Shown: positions 36,511 through 46,562, counted from the first letter of the stretch. The stretch is 64,000 nucleotides of DNA from Pseudomonas kribbensis (GCF_003352185.1 NZ_CP029608.1:186001-250000); one strand, 5' to 3'. Translations and numbers: made by a program. The notes: generated by a model from the letters alone, not told the origin.

Positions 36511-36654
36511 CGACACGGATCTCAAAGGGCGTGCCGGGAAGTCGACAACGGCCACGGGACAGCCCGCCGGGGTGGCGAAGTGTCTTTGAGATAGGGGATC
36601 GGGGGTGAAGTTCCGAAGGGTGCGCCCGGGAGCCGGGCGCACCGATCAACGGCA

Positions 36655-37839
36655 TCAGACGGTGGCAGGACGCAGCGAGTAGGTTTTCAACTGGTCGGCG
36701 AATTCGCGCAGGGACTGGATGCCACTGGCCTCGGCCTCGTGGACCCATTCCTTGATGGCCGCGAGCATGTCGTGGCCATTTGCGCTGGTCTTGACCCAGA
36801 TCTGCTGCAGGGCCAGGCGTTTCTCGTAGATTACCTTCAGCGCCTGACTGTGCTCGAGCATGTTCTGGATGCGCGCGTGATGGCGATCCTCCAGCAGGCT
36901 GGTTTCCCGCGACAGCAGGCGCTTGGCGCGGTGGAACTGGTGGCGTACCGAATGATCGACCTTGGCCAGCTCCTGCTTCACCAGCGGCCCGATCACCAGC
37001 TTGCGGTACTGGGCCATGATCTGGAAACGGTTGTTGAGGATCGCCATGGCGGTGTCCATGTCCAGGCTGCCCTTGCCTTCGACGCGGTGGGCGATCGGCG
37101 CAACGCGCTGCACCTTGGCCAGACGCAGGAAGCTGAAGACCTGGATCCAGGCCCAGCCGAGATCGAACTCCCACTTCTTGACCGACAGCTTGGCCGAGTT
37201 GGGGTAGGTGTGATGGTTGTTGTGCAGCTCTTCGCCACCGATCAGGATGCCCCACGGCACCAGATTGGTCGCGGCATCGCGGCATTCGAAATTGCGGTAG
37301 CCGATGGCATGGCCGAGGCCGTTGACCACGCCGGCCGCCCAGACCGGAATCCACATCATCTGGATCGCCCAGATGGTGATGCCGATGGTGCCGAACAGCA
37401 GCAGATCGATGACCGCCATGATCGCGATGCCCAGCAGGCGATAGCGGCTGTAGAGGTTGCGCTCGATCCAGTCTTCCGGGCAGTTCTTGCCGTAGATGCG
37501 CAGGGTCTCGGGGTTCTGCGCTTCTTCGCGGTACAGCTCGGCACCTTTGCGCAGGACCGTGGACAGGCCTTTGACGACCGGGCTGTGCGGGTCATCCTCG
37601 GTTTCGCATTTGGCGTGGTGCTTGCGGTGGATGGCGGTCCACTCACGGGTGTTCTGCGCCGTGGTCAGCCACAGCCAGAATCGGAAGAAATGCTTCAGCC
37701 CGGCATTCAGCTCCAGGGAGCGATGGGCCGAGTAGCGGTGCAAGTAGACCGTGACGGCAACGATCGTCACGTGGGTCATCACCAGGGTGACGGCGACCAG
37801 TGACCAGGCCGACAAGCCAAGAAAACCTTCGTACCACAT
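36655..37839 (-). CDS. desA: Delta-9 acyl-lipid fatty acid desaturase DesA
   Basis: A 394-residue membrane di-iron desaturase with the three His boxes HRYSAH, HRKHH and HNNHH, membrane helices around residues 8-30 and 140-180, and a long cytoplasmic C-terminal extension. Size and neighbours (a GGDEF/EAL gene and oscA) match P. aeruginosa DesA, which desaturates phospholipid acyl chains. The promoter region (37840-37973) is shared with the divergent GGDEF-EAL gene. Confidence 0.92.
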   Translation of the reverse strand: MWYEGFLGLSAWSLVAVTLVMTHVTIVAVTVYLHRYSAHRSLELNAGLKHFFRFWLWLTTAQNTREWTAIHRKHHAKCETEDDPHSPVVKGLSTVLRKGAELYREEAQNPETLRIYGKNCPEDWIERNLYSRYRLLGIAIMAVIDLLLFGTIGITIWAIQMMWIPVWAAGVVNGLGHAIGYRNFECRDAATNLVPWGILIGGEELHNNHHTYPNSAKLSVKKWEFDLGWAWIQVFSFLRLAKVQRVAPIAHRVEGKGSLDMDTAMAILNNRFQIMAQYRKLVIGPLVKQELAKVDHSVRHQFHRAKRLLSRETSLLEDRHHARIQNMLEHSQALKVIYEKRLALQQIWVKTSANGHDMLAAIKEWVHEAEASGIQSLREFADQLKTYSLRPATV

Positions 37840-37973
37840 AGGCTATAGGGCCCTCGATAGAGAAAAAACAGCCGTTGCATTATCACCAAGCACACAGATA
37901 AAACCAGTCGCCCTTTCAGATAAGAGATGGCTGGATGTTTCTTGACCTATAATCCCGACATTTTTGTAGGGAC

Positions 37974-39905
37974 ATGGACGGCCGAATGTCTGCCACATAC
38001 CGCGATGCCTTGCGTGCAGCGCTGCTTTACCTGGTTCTTGCCGTTGTCTGGCTGCAAGGCATTGGCTATTTATTGAACAGTTTCTTCGATAGCTCTGATG
38101 AGTTGCTGCGTTGGCAACTGATCAACGGCTATGCCTTTGTTGTGTTCAGCGCCGGTTTGATCTTTCTCGCCCGGGCCCGCCTGTTCGAATGCCTGGGCAT
38201 CGGTGCCCGGTTGCGCGAGCGTCAGGCCGATCGCGAACGCCTGCGTCAGGCCGCTGCGGTGTTCGATTGCACCCGCGAAGGCGTGCTGGTCACGGACCGG
38301 CAGGGACTGATCGTGCACGTCAATCGCGCGTTCATGGAAATCACCGGCTACCAGCGTGAGGAAGTCATTGGCCAGCAGCCCAGCCTGTTCAAATCCGGGC
38401 ACCATCCTCCGGGTTTCTATCAGGCGATGTTCGCCACGCTGCAGGCGAAGGATGAATGGAGCGGTGAGATCTGGAACCGGCGCAAGAGCGGTGAAATTTA
38501 TCCACAGTGGCAAACCATCCGGGTGATCCGCGACGAGGACGGTCGGCTCAGTCATTACGTCGCGGTGTTTTCCGACATCAGCGCGATCAAGGACTCCGAG
38601 CACGAGCTCAAGCACCTGGCCCACCACGATCCGCTGACCGACCTGCCCAACCGCCTGCTGTTCAGCGACCGCGCCGAACAGGCGCTGGCTTCGGCACAGA
38701 CCCACAAGCGCGGCTGCGCGCTGCTGATGATCGATCTGGATCACTTCAAACTGATCAACGACAGCCTCGGCCACAACATCGGAGACCGTTTGCTCAAGTC
38801 GGTCGCCGTGCGTTTGCAGGCGCTGTTCGGATCGGGCATCACGCTGGCGCGGCTGGGTGGCGATGAATTCGCGGTACTGATGGAAAGTTGTCCACAGCCG
38901 GCGCAGGCCGCAGCCCTGGCCCAGCGTATTCTCGATGCGCTCAAGGAGCCGTTCTGCCTCGACGGCCATGAACTCTTCATCAACGCCAGCCTCGGCATCA
39001 GCCTGTTTCCCAGCGATGCCCTGAGCGCCGAACAACTGCTGCGCAACGCCGATGCGGCGTTGTTCAAGGCCAAGAGCAGCGGCCGCAACGGCTACGCGCT
39101 GTACACCGAAGAGCTCACGGCGCACGCCCAGCAACGGGTCGAGATTGCCTTCGAATTGCGTCGAGCGCTGGAGCAACAAGAACTGCGGGTCTACTACCAA
39201 CCCGTGCACGATCTTAAAACCAGCCGCTTGATCGGCGTCGAGGCCTTGGTGCGATGGGAGCACCCACAGCGTGGCCTGGTGTCACCCGCGGAGTTCATCC
39301 CGATTGCCGAGCGCACCGGGATGATCTCGGAAATCGACGCCTGGGTGATGCAGCAGGCCTGCCGGCAGATGTGCCAGTGGCAGCAGGCCGGCGTGGTGCT
39401 GTCGTTTGTCGCGGTGAACGTTTCGTCGCGACTGTTCGCCCGCCGCGAGTTGTATCAACAGGTGGCGCAGGTGCTGCACGACACCGGCCTCGATCCGGCG
39501 TATCTGGAGCTGGAAGTCACCGAAAGTGCAGTCATGGATGACCCGGAAGTGGCGCTGGAGCAGATGCATCGTCTGCGCGAGCTGGGGATTCGTCTGGCCA
39601 TCGATGACTTCGGCACCGGTTATTCGTCGCTGCTGCGACTCAAGCGCCTGCCGGTCCAGAAGCTGAAGATCGATCAGGGATTCGTCGCCGGCCTGCCGTG
39701 GGACGAGGACGATGCAGCCATTGTCCGGGTGATCATCGCCCTGGCCCGCAGCATGGGCATGCAGGTGCACGCCGAAGGTATCGAGCAGGCCGAGCAGGCG
39801 GCGTTCCTGCTGGAGCAGGCGTGTGATCTGGGGCAGGGCTACTGGTTCGGGCGGCCGATGCCTGAAGCACAGATCGACTGGGCCAGAGCGCCGGCAATCG
39901 GCTGA
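37974..39905 (+). CDS. PAS-GGDEF-EAL membrane protein, c-di-GMP metabolism
   Basis: A 643-residue protein with two N-terminal membrane helices (about residues 12-34 and 51-68), a PAS domain (about 90-210), a GGDEF domain with intact GGDEF in LARLGGDEFAVL but no RxxD site, and an EAL domain with IGVEALVRWEHP and DDFGTGYSSL. The catalytic residues of both halves look intact, so it could make or degrade c-di-GMP. It is the positional counterpart of P. aeruginosa PA0285. ATG 37974 follows TAGGGAC; ATG 37986 is possible. Confidence 0.9.
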   Translation: MDGRMSATYRDALRAALLYLVLAVVWLQGIGYLLNSFFDSSDELLRWQLINGYAFVVFSAGLIFLARARLFECLGIGARLRERQADRERLRQAAAVFDCTREGVLVTDRQGLIVHVNRAFMEITGYQREEVIGQQPSLFKSGHHPPGFYQAMFATLQAKDEWSGEIWNRRKSGEIYPQWQTIRVIRDEDGRLSHYVAVFSDISAIKDSEHELKHLAHHDPLTDLPNRLLFSDRAEQALASAQTHKRGCALLMIDLDHFKLINDSLGHNIGDRLLKSVAVRLQALFGSGITLARLGGDEFAVLMESCPQPAQAAALAQRILDALKEPFCLDGHELFINASLGISLFPSDALSAEQLLRNADAALFKAKSSGRNGYALYTEELTAHAQQRVEIAFELRRALEQQELRVYYQPVHDLKTSRLIGVEALVRWEHPQRGLVSPAEFIPIAERTGMISEIDAWVMQQACRQMCQWQQAGVVLSFVAVNVSSRLFARRELYQQVAQVLHDTGLDPAYLELEVTESAVMDDPEVALEQMHRLRELGIRLAIDDFGTGYSSLLRLKRLPVQKLKIDQGFVAGLPWDEDDAAIVRVIIALARSMGMQVHAEGIEQAEQAAFLLEQACDLGQGYWFGRPMPEAQIDWARAPAIG

Positions 39906-39988
39906 GGGATGCGCGCAGCGGGTTTGCGGACGGGCAAATCCGCCGCAAACCCTTGCTGCATCACATAATGTTTTCCAGTTATATAAAC

Positions 39989-40013
39989 ATTCTTAAATAG
40001 TCTTTTTAAGAAT
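39989..40013. promoter_or_regulatory. AT-rich inverted repeat upstream of oscA, likely CysB site
   Basis: ATTCTTAAA and TTTAAGAAT are perfect inverted copies separated by 7 bases in an AT-rich island (about 39965-40035). A TATATT at 40028 could be the -10 of the oscA promoter. CysB controls the sulfate-uptake genes of pseudomonads and binds AT-rich, loosely conserved sites, so assignment to CysB is inference. Confidence 0.5.
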
Positions 40014-40095
40014 ATCTGCGCCTCTCTTATATTGCTCCCACGCCGAACGCAGTGCCGCCCACTGCCAGGCATATCCCATACAAAGGAGCAGCACC

Positions 40096-40278
40096 ATGAG
40101 CGCATCCCTGCGTAGCGTTGACGGTCAGGACGAAACCACCATCTTGCGTGAAATCCAGAGCGCCCTGCGCGACCTGCGTTTCGGCGCGGTGGAAATCACT
40201 GTGCACAACGCCCAAGTCGTCCAGATCGAACGCAAAGAGAAATTCCGTCTGCAGCAACCGGGCAACAAGCAGGCCTGA
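40096..40278 (+). CDS. oscA: Sulfur-starvation protein OscA
   Basis: This 60-residue protein (LREIQSALRDLRFGAVEITVHNAQVVQIERKEKFRL) has the pattern of the OscA/DUF2292 family: a short helix and a beta-hairpin ending in Arg-Lys-Glu-Lys. In P. aeruginosa and P. corrugata oscA lies before sbp and is induced by sulfate limitation and chromate stress. AAAGGAG upstream supports the start. The region to sbp contains a hairpin. Confidence 0.92.
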   Translation: MSASLRSVDGQDETTILREIQSALRDLRFGAVEITVHNAQVVQIERKEKFRLQQPGNKQA

Positions 40279-40342
40279 AGATCGCATCTGCGACAGCTCC
40301 TGCAGGGGGCCATGCGCAGGAGTTGCCGCAGGCGCGATCACT
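40279..40342. repeat. Hairpin between oscA and sbp
   Basis: GATCGC pairs with GCGATC at the outside, and CAGCTCCTGC with GCAGGAGTTG (one G-T pair) inside. It resembles the short palindromes common in fluorescens-group genomes and may stabilise or attenuate the oscA-sbp transcript. Confidence 0.55.
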
Positions 40343-40410
40343 GAATGAGCAATCCGATTCCCGCAATACATAAGAAAAAGCCACCACCAAGAATTCCAGG
40401 AGCTTTCACC

Positions 40411-41424
40411 ATGTCGTCGATTCGCCGTTACGCTCTGGCCGCCCTGGCCAGCGCTGTGTTTGCCGGTTCCGCGGTTGCCAAGGATTACGAACTGCTCAAC
40501 GTTTCGTATGACCCGACCCGCGAGCTGTATCAGGATTACAACGCCGAATTCGTGAAGTACTGGCAGGCAGAGCATGCCGGCGACACCGTGAAAATCCAGC
40601 AATCCCACGGCGGTTCGGGCAAGCAGGGCCGTGCGGTGATCGACGGTTTGCGTGCCGACGTCGTGACCCTGGCCCTGGCCGGCGACATCGACGAAATCGC
40701 CAAGCTCGGCAAGACCCTGCCGGCCGATTGGCAGAAGCGTCTGCCGGACGCCAGCACTCCGTACACCTCGACCATCGTGTTCCTGGTGCGCAAGGGCAAC
40801 CCGAAAGGCATCAAGGACTGGGGCGATCTGATCAAGAACGACGTTTCGGTGATCACGCCGAACCCGAAAACCTCCGGCGGTGCACGCTGGAACTTCCTCG
40901 CGGCGTGGGCCTACGGCCTGAAAGCCAACGGCGGTAACGAGGCGAAAGCCAAGGAATACGTACAGACCCTGTTCAAACACGTTCCGGTCCTGGACACCGG
41001 CGCCCGTGGCTCGACCATCACCTTCGTCAACAACGGTCAGGGCGACGTGTTGCTGGCCTGGGAAAACGAAGCCTTCCTGGCGTTGAAAGAAGACGGCGGC
41101 AAGGACAAATTCGACATCGTCGTGCCTTCGCTGTCGATCCTCGCCGAACCTCCGGTGGCCGTGGTCGACAAGAACGCCGAGAAGAAGGGCAACGAGCAGA
41201 TTGCCGAAGCCTACCTCAAGCACCTGTACAGCCCGGCCGGCCAGGAAATCGCGGCGAAGAACTTCTACCGCCCGCGTGACAAGGACGTGGCCGCCAAGTA
41301 CGCCCAGCAGTTCCCGAAACTGGAGCTGGTGACCATCGACAAGGATTTCGGCGGCTGGAAAACCGCGCAGCCGAAATTCTTCAACGACGGTGGCGTGTTC
41401 GACCAGATCTATCAGGCGCAGTAA
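40411..41424 (+). CDS. sbp: Periplasmic sulfate-binding protein Sbp
   Basis: A 337-residue protein with a signal peptide ([16 protein letters not shown]) and the sulfate/thiosulfate-binding family pattern: [47 protein letters not shown] and GARGSTITF. It delivers sulfate to the CysTWA importer encoded downstream. AGGAG before ATG 40411 fixes the start. A hairpin after the stop may reduce read-through into cysT. Confidence 0.95.
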   Translation: MSSIRRYALAALASAVFAGSAVAKDYELLNVSYDPTRELYQDYNAEFVKYWQAEHAGDTVKIQQSHGGSGKQGRAVIDGLRADVVTLALAGDIDEIAKLGKTLPADWQKRLPDASTPYTSTIVFLVRKGNPKGIKDWGDLIKNDVSVITPNPKTSGGARWNFLAAWAYGLKANGGNEAKAKEYVQTLFKHVPVLDTGARGSTITFVNNGQGDVLLAWENEAFLALKEDGGKDKFDIVVPSLSILAEPPVAVVDKNAEKKGNEQIAEAYLKHLYSPAGQEIAAKNFYRPRDKDVAAKYAQQFPKLELVTIDKDFGGWKTAQPKFFNDGGVFDQIYQAQ

Positions 41425-41444
41425 TCTGAAATAGGTCATAAACG

Positions 41445-41470
41445 AGCCCCGATTTAACCGTCGGGGCTTT
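41445..41470 (+). terminator. Hairpin between sbp and cysT
   Basis: AGCCCCGA pairs with TCGGGGCT across an 8-base loop, followed by TT. The short T-run suggests partial termination, giving more binding protein than permease. Confidence 0.65.
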
Positions 41471-41495
41471 GCGCGTTCTCAAACCAAGGACTTTT

Positions 41496-42314
41496 ATGTC
41501 GCGTCGTATCTCCCCCGTCATACCCGGCTTCGGGCTGACGCTGGGCTACACCTTGGTGTACCTCAGCCTGATTGTGCTTATCCCGCTGGCGGCGATGTTC
41601 ATCCACGCCTCACAGCTCACCTGGGATCAGTTCTGGACGATCATCTCCGCGCCCCGCGTGCTCGCCGCATTGAAGCTGAGCTTCGGCACTGCGCTGTGTG
41701 CCGCGATCATCAACGGCATCATCGGCACGTTGCTGGCCTGGGTGCTGGTGCGCTACACGTTCCCGGGGCGCAAGGTGATCGATGCGATGATTGATCTGCC
41801 GTTCGCCCTGCCGACCGCGGTGGCCGGTATCGCGCTGACGGCGCTGTACACGCCGACCGGGCTGGTCGGGCAGTTCGCCGCCGACCTCGGTTTCAAGATC
41901 GCTTACACCCCGCTCGGGATTACCCTGGCGCTGACCTTCGTGACCCTGCCGTTCGTGGTACGCACGGTGCAGCCGGTGCTGGCGGACATTCCCCGTGAAG
42001 TCGAAGAAGCGGCGGCGTGCCTCGGTGCGAAACCATTGCAGGTGTTCCGCCACATCCTGCTGCCGGCACTGTTGCCAGCCTGGCTGACCGGTTTTGCCCT
42101 GGCGTTTGCCCGGGGCGTCGGCGAGTACGGTTCGGTGATTTTCATCGCCGGCAACATGCCGATGAAAACCGAAATCCTGCCGCTGCTGATCATGGTCAAA
42201 CTCGACCAATACGATTACACCGGCGCCACTTCCATCGGCGTGCTGATGCTGGTGGTTTCCTTCGTCCTGTTGCTGCTGATCAACTTGCTGCAGCGGCGCA
42301 TCGAAACCCCATAA
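41496..42314 (+). CDS. cysT: Sulfate ABC transporter permease CysT
   Basis: The 272-residue inner-membrane protein has six hydrophobic helices and the permease EAA loop ([23 protein letters not shown]). It pairs with CysW to form the sulfate/thiosulfate channel. AAGGA upstream supports ATG 41496. cysW starts 13 bases after the stop. Confidence 0.95.
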   Translation: MSRRISPVIPGFGLTLGYTLVYLSLIVLIPLAAMFIHASQLTWDQFWTIISAPRVLAALKLSFGTALCAAIINGIIGTLLAWVLVRYTFPGRKVIDAMIDLPFALPTAVAGIALTALYTPTGLVGQFAADLGFKIAYTPLGITLALTFVTLPFVVRTVQPVLADIPREVEEAAACLGAKPLQVFRHILLPALLPAWLTGFALAFARGVGEYGSVIFIAGNMPMKTEILPLLIMVKLDQYDYTGATSIGVLMLVVSFVLLLLINLLQRRIETP

Positions 42315-42327
42315 GGAGGCGCGAACC

Positions 42328-43200
42328 ATGTCCCAATCGTCTATTGCGGCCGCTTCCTCGGCCAACGCCGCCCGCCGTGGCAGTGCCACTTCGCGCAGAG
42401 TGCTGATCGGTCTCGGCTGGCTGATTTTCTTCCTGTTCCTGGTGCTGCCGCTGTTTATCGTGGTGTCGCAGGGGCTGAAGAACGGCCTCGGTGCATTCTT
42501 CACCGCGATCTTCGAACCGGATGCCTTGTCGGCACTGAAACTCACGGTAATCGCCGTGCTGATTTCGGTGCCGCTGAACCTGGTGTTCGGCGTCAGCGCA
42601 GCGTGGTGCGTGAGCAAATACTCGTTCCGTGGCAAGAGCATGCTGGTGACGCTGATCGACCTGCCGTTCTCGGTGTCGCCGGTGATCGCCGGTCTGGTCT
42701 ATGTGTTGATGTTCGGCGCCCAGGGCCTGTTCGGGCCGTGGCTGCAGGATCATGACATCCAGATCGTCTTCGCCCTGCCGGGCATCGTGCTGGCGACGAT
42801 CTTCGTCACCGTACCGTTCGTGGCCCGTGAGCTGATCCCGCTGATGCAGGAACAAGGCACTCAGGAAGAGGAAGCCGCGCGTCTGCTCGGCGCCAACGGC
42901 TGGCAGATGTTCTGGCACGTGACCGTCCCCAACATCAAGTGGGGCCTGATCTATGGCGTGGTGCTGTGTACCGCGCGGGCCATGGGTGAGTTCGGTGCGG
43001 TGTCGGTGGTCTCCGGGCACATTCGCGGGGTGACCAACACCTTGCCGCTGCACGTCGAGATCCTCTACAACGAATACAACCACGTGGCCGCGTTCGCCGT
43101 GGCGAGCCTGTTGCTGATCCTGGCGCTCTTCATCCTGCTGCTCAAGCAGTGGAGCGAAAACCGTATCAACCGCCTGCGCGCCAGCGCCGCGGAGGAATAA
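42328..43200 (+). CDS. cysW: Sulfate ABC transporter permease CysW
   Basis: A 290-residue permease with six helices and the EAA loop [22 protein letters not shown]. It has a short polar N-terminal extension before the first helix ([16 protein letters not shown]). An AAGGAGG site precedes the ATG. It forms a heterodimer with CysT and is served by CysA. Confidence 0.95.
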   Translation: MSQSSIAAASSANAARRGSATSRRVLIGLGWLIFFLFLVLPLFIVVSQGLKNGLGAFFTAIFEPDALSALKLTVIAVLISVPLNLVFGVSAAWCVSKYSFRGKSMLVTLIDLPFSVSPVIAGLVYVLMFGAQGLFGPWLQDHDIQIVFALPGIVLATIFVTVPFVARELIPLMQEQGTQEEEAARLLGANGWQMFWHVTVPNIKWGLIYGVVLCTARAMGEFGAVSVVSGHIRGVTNTLPLHVEILYNEYNHVAAFAVASLLLILALFILLLKQWSENRINRLRASAAEE

Positions 43201-43203
43201 TTC

Positions 43204-44193
43204 ATGTCGATCGAAGTGCGTAACGTCAGCAAGAATTTCAATGCGTTCAAGGCGCTGGACAACATCAGCCTGGACATCCACAGCGGTGAACTGGTGGCGC
43301 TGCTCGGCCCGTCCGGCTGCGGCAAGACCACTTTGCTGCGCATTATTGCCGGTCTGGAAACCCCGGATAACGGCAACATCGTGTTCCACGGCGAAGACGT
43401 GTCCGGCCATGACGTGCGGGATCGCAACGTCGGTTTCGTGTTCCAGCACTATGCCCTGTTCCGCCACATGACGGTGTTCGACAACGTCGCGTTCGGCCTG
43501 CGCATGAAGCCGAAAAACCAGCGTCCGACTGAAAGCCAGATCGCGACCAAAGTCCACGAGCTGCTGAACATGGTGCAACTGGACTGGCTGTCGGATCGTT
43601 ACCCGGAGCAACTGTCCGGCGGCCAGCGTCAGCGTATCGCTTTGGCTCGCGCCCTGGCGGTAGAACCGAAAGTGCTGCTGCTCGACGAACCGTTCGGCGC
43701 CCTCGACGCCAAGGTGCGTAAAGAGCTGCGCCGCTGGCTGGCGCGCCTGCACGAAGACATCAACCTGACCTCGGTGTTCGTGACCCACGACCAGGAAGAA
43801 GCGATGGAAGTGGCCGACCGCATCGTGGTGATGAACAAGGGTGTGATCGAGCAGATCGGCTCACCGGGCGACGTCTACGAAAACCCGGCCAGCGATTTCG
43901 TCTATCACTTCCTCGGCGACTCGAACCGTCTGCATCTGGGAGATGACAACCACGTGCTGTTCCGCCCGCACGAAGTGTCGCTGTCGCGGCATGAGCTGGA
44001 GGATCACCATGCCGCTGAGGTGCGTGACATCCGGCCGCTAGGTGCGACCACGCGAGTGACGTTGAAGGTTGAAGGCCAGACGGATCTGATCGAGGCGGAA
44101 GTGGTGAAAGACCACGACAGCCTGACCGGGTTGGCCAAGGGCGAGACGTTGTTCTTCAAGCCGAAGGTCTGGCAGAAAGTCGCCAGCCTCTAA
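43204..44193 (+). CDS. cysA: Sulfate ABC transporter ATPase CysA
   Basis: The 329-residue ATPase has Walker [11 protein letters not shown]-loop VFQHYALF, signature [15 protein letters not shown], Walker [12 protein letters not shown] and the switch His in THDQEEA, plus a C-terminal TOBE-like regulatory region with FRPHEVSLS. It drives sulfate uptake through CysTW. It is the last gene of the operon and ends just before a REP-like palindrome. Confidence 0.96.
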   Translation: MSIEVRNVSKNFNAFKALDNISLDIHSGELVALLGPSGCGKTTLLRIIAGLETPDNGNIVFHGEDVSGHDVRDRNVGFVFQHYALFRHMTVFDNVAFGLRMKPKNQRPTESQIATKVHELLNMVQLDWLSDRYPEQLSGGQRQRIALARALAVEPKVLLLDEPFGALDAKVRKELRRWLARLHEDINLTSVFVTHDQEEAMEVADRIVVMNKGVIEQIGSPGDVYENPASDFVYHFLGDSNRLHLGDDNHVLFRPHEVSLSRHELEDHHAAEVRDIRPLGATTRVTLKVEGQTDLIEAEVVKDHDSLTGLAKGETLFFKPKVWQKVASL

Positions 44194-44202
44194 AAGCATC
44201 TT

Positions 44203-44252
44203 CAGCAGACTGGTTCCCACAGAAAGTTAGTGGGAGCCAGCCTGCTGGCGAT
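44203..44252. repeat. REP-type palindrome after cysA
   Basis: CAGCAGACTGGTTCCCAC and GTGGGAGCCAGCCTGCTG form an imperfect stem with an AGAAAGTTA loop. The right arm continues as GGCGAT, matching the fluorescens-group REP style. It lies between the convergent cysA and Mpo1-like genes and may end both transcripts. Confidence 0.8.
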
Positions 44253-44258
44253 TACGGT

Positions 44259-44783
44259 CTAGACTGTCGCACGATTCGGATTGACCCGCACCACACCCGC
44301 CCGTGCCTCGATCTGCTCTTTCAGCTCATGACGCATCCCGAGCATGAAAGCCAACTCGGCCACCACAAACAGCGGCCCGACAATCAACCCGCTCAAGTCA
44401 TCGACGAACGCCGGTTTGCGCCCTTCATAGTGGTGCCCGACAAACTGGATCACCCAGCCAATCACAAACATCGCCAGGCCGCTGCTCAGCCAGACCATGG
44501 TGCTTTGCTGTGCCAAAGCATGCCCGGCCCAGACGGAAAGCCCCATCAGCACCGTCATCAACACACCGAGTTTCACTTCCAGTCGTAGGTAAAACCACGC
44601 CGAAGCCAGCGCCAAGATAACGGCAGGCGAAATCCACAATCCGCCTACCGACCATTCCGGCCGCGACAACAGCACGGCCACCGCCACCACAATCAGCGGA
44701 ATCCCGATAAAGTGGCTGGCGATGTTGCGCGGGTCACGGTGGTAAGCGGCGTATTGACTCAAATGATCGACGAGGCTTTTCAT
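44259..44783 (-). CDS. DUF962 / Mpo1-like membrane protein
   Basis: The 174-residue protein has four hydrophobic helices and the family signatures YAAYHRDPRNIASHFIGIPL near the start and VGHHYEGRKPAFVDDL near the end. In yeast Mpo1, an iron-dependent 2-hydroxy fatty acid dioxygenase, the conserved His residues bind metal. Activity in bacteria is not established. It is a single gene. Confidence 0.85.
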   Translation of the reverse strand: MKSLVDHLSQYAAYHRDPRNIASHFIGIPLIVVAVAVLLSRPEWSVGGLWISPAVILALASAWFYLRLEVKLGVLMTVLMGLSVWAGHALAQQSTMVWLSSGLAMFVIGWVIQFVGHHYEGRKPAFVDDLSGLIVGPLFVVAELAFMLGMRHELKEQIEARAGVVRVNPNRATV

Positions 44784-44868
44784 TGTTGTTCCTCCTGTAG
44801 GGTGATCGAATCATGCCCCGGGTAAACGGTTCGCTCTGTCAGGCAGGCGACAATCTTTAGGAGAACGC

Positions 44869-45552
44869 ATGGATAAGGTCTGGCGCGAGCGCCTGCTGAC
44901 CGGGCAATGGTTCAGTCATCTGCCTTCGTCCTTTCAGGATAGTCTGCTGGCGGCGGCCAAGGAGCGGCGGCTGGCGGCGGGGCAGCGGCTGTTCCAGCGC
45001 GGCGATGCGCCATGCGGGTTGTACGCGGTGCTCGACGGCGCAGTGCGCATCGGTGCGGTCAGCGAGCAGGGCAAGGAGGCATTGCTGAGCCTGGTGGAGG
45101 CGCCACACTGGTTCGGCGAAATCTGCCTGTTCGATGGCCAGCCCCGCACCCATGACGCTTACGCTGTCGGCCCGTGTCTGTTGCTGAATATTCCGCAAGC
45201 CACACTGCTTAAACTGCTCGACGAACACCCCGTTTACTGGCGGCATCTGGCCTTGCTGATGAGCCACAAACTGCGTCTGACCTTCATCAACCTTGAACAG
45301 CTGAGCCTGCTGCCGGCCCCGGCGCGTCTGGCTCATCGCTTGCTGATGATCGCCGAAGGCTACGGCGAACTCGATCCGCCACGCCGGGTGCTGCAACTGC
45401 CTCAGGAGCAACTGGCATCGATGCTGTCGCTGTCGCGGCAGACCACCAACCAGATCCTCAAGGAGTTGCAGGGGCAGAGGATTATCGGCTTGAGTTATGG
45501 CGAGATCGAAATCCTCGACGCCGCGCGATTGCGCGCGCTGGCGACACTCTGA
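44869..45552 (+). CDS. Crp/Fnr-family transcriptional regulator
   Basis: A 227-residue regulator with a cyclic-nucleotide-binding-type beta-roll (about residues 15-130: RLFQRGDAPCGLYAVLDGAVRIGAV) and a C-terminal winged helix (LPQEQLASMLSLSRQTTNQILKEL). It lacks the Cys cluster of Fnr, and the effector pocket does not clearly match cAMP-binding Crp. Target genes are not evident; the adjacent divergent Mpo1-like gene is a candidate. Confidence 0.87.
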   Translation: MDKVWRERLLTGQWFSHLPSSFQDSLLAAAKERRLAAGQRLFQRGDAPCGLYAVLDGAVRIGAVSEQGKEALLSLVEAPHWFGEICLFDGQPRTHDAYAVGPCLLLNIPQATLLKLLDEHPVYWRHLALLMSHKLRLTFINLEQLSLLPAPARLAHRLLMIAEGYGELDPPRRVLQLPQEQLASMLSLSRQTTNQILKELQGQRIIGLSYGEIEILDAARLRALATL

Positions 45553-45570
45553 TCGCTACCGATCAATGGC

Positions 45571-45981
45571 TTACGAACCGCGATAAGTGGAGAAGCCATA
45601 CGGGCTCAGCAGCAACGGAATGTGGTAGTGCTGATCCGTCTGCTCCACTTTGAAAATCACCGGAATCTCCGGGAAAAACGTCTCGTGCTTCGTCTTCTCG
45701 AAGTACTCGCCGGTCTTGAATACCACTCGATATTCACCCGCCTCGAACGGTTTGTTCGCCGGGAACAGTTCGGCGATCCGCCCCTGTTCATTGGTAGTGC
45801 CCTGCGCCAGCGGCTGCCAGTTCTGGCCCACGTGGCGTTCCAGCGTCACGTTGATACCCGGCGATGGCAGACCGTTTTCCAGATTGAGTACGTGTACGCT
45901 CAGCGGGTTGCCGGCGGCCAGCGCCAGGCTCGAAAAAGCGCTCAGGCCGAGCGCGGCGAAAGTCATGCGCAGTGGGGTCAT
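45571..45981 (-). CDS. hiuH: Periplasmic 5-hydroxyisourate hydrolase (transthyretin-like)
   Basis: A 136-residue protein with a signal peptide (FAALGLSAFSSLALA) and the transthyretin-related fold: SVHVLNLENGLPSPG, HIPLLLSPYGFSTYRGS with the diagnostic YRGS terminus, and catalytic His/Arg positions preserved. The family hydrolyses 5-hydroxyisourate; an exported form as in E. coli HiuH is known. AGGAG before ATG 45981 sets the start. It lies 16 bases after an HbpS-like gene, in one operon divergent from a two-component system. Confidence 0.88.
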   Translation of the reverse strand: MTPLRMTFAALGLSAFSSLALAAGNPLSVHVLNLENGLPSPGINVTLERHVGQNWQPLAQGTTNEQGRIAELFPANKPFEAGEYRVVFKTGEYFEKTKHETFFPEIPVIFKVEQTDQHYHIPLLLSPYGFSTYRGS

Positions 45982-45997
45982 GGTGATGCTCCTAGGT

Positions 45998-46480
45998 TCA
46001 AGTACGGTTGATGGACAGGCCGACGATTTCGGCGGCCTTGATCGCGCATTTTTCGTCCTGCTCGCCGCCACCGGAACCGGCCACGCCCATGGCGCCGACC
46101 AGTTCTTTGCCGGCAAACAACGGGATGCCGCCACCCAGCAACAGCAATTTATCGAGAGTGTTGAGGTTGGCGGCTTCCGGGTTGCTTCGGGCACGCTCGG
46201 CGAACAACCGGGTCGGGGTTTTCGTCGACAGCGCGGTGTAGGCCTTGCGTTGGCTGGCGACGGTGTTGTGCGGGCCGATACCGTCGCCGCGCAAGGTCAC
46301 CAACAGGTTGCCGCCCCGGTCGAGCACCGACACCGTGCCGGTGCAGTTTTCCAGCGTCGCATCGGCCAGCAGCCGAGCGGTTTTCAGATCGAGATCGGCG
46401 TGACGGGGCAGCTCAGGCGCGGCGATTGCGGCAGTGCCGAAGCTGATTGCCAGGCTGGCGATCAAGTATTTAGCAGACAT
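45998..46480 (-). CDS. HbpS/GlcG-family (DUF336) secreted protein
   Basis: The 160-residue protein has a signal peptide ([15 protein letters not shown]) and the DUF336 fold: [60 protein letters not shown]. Some family members bind haem, and HbpS works with a redox sensor kinase in Streptomyces. Here it is in an operon with hiuH and faces a two-component system, suggesting a periplasmic oxidative-stress role. Haem binding is not shown by sequence. Confidence 0.83.
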   Translation of the reverse strand: MSAKYLIASLAISFGTAAIAAPELPRHADLDLKTARLLADATLENCTGTVSVLDRGGNLLVTLRGDGIGPHNTVASQRKAYTALSTKTPTRLFAERARSNPEAANLNTLDKLLLLGGGIPLFAGKELVGAMGVAGSGGGEQDEKCAIKAAEIVGLSINRT

Positions 46481-46546
46481 GGACAGGCTCCAGAAGCGAA
46501 GGCCGCCACCTTATCCGCCGGTCCCCGTCGAAACCTCGTCAGTCGG

Positions 46547-46562
46547 ATTACAAGTTTGTAAT
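46547..46562. promoter_or_regulatory. HprR/CusR-type palindrome
   Basis: ATTACAAGTTTGTAAT is a perfect 7-2-7 inverted repeat between the divergent hbpS-like and response-regulator genes. It closely resembles the E. coli HprR/CusR box (CATTACAAAATTGTAATG), so the response regulator probably controls both directions from here. Confidence 0.78.
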
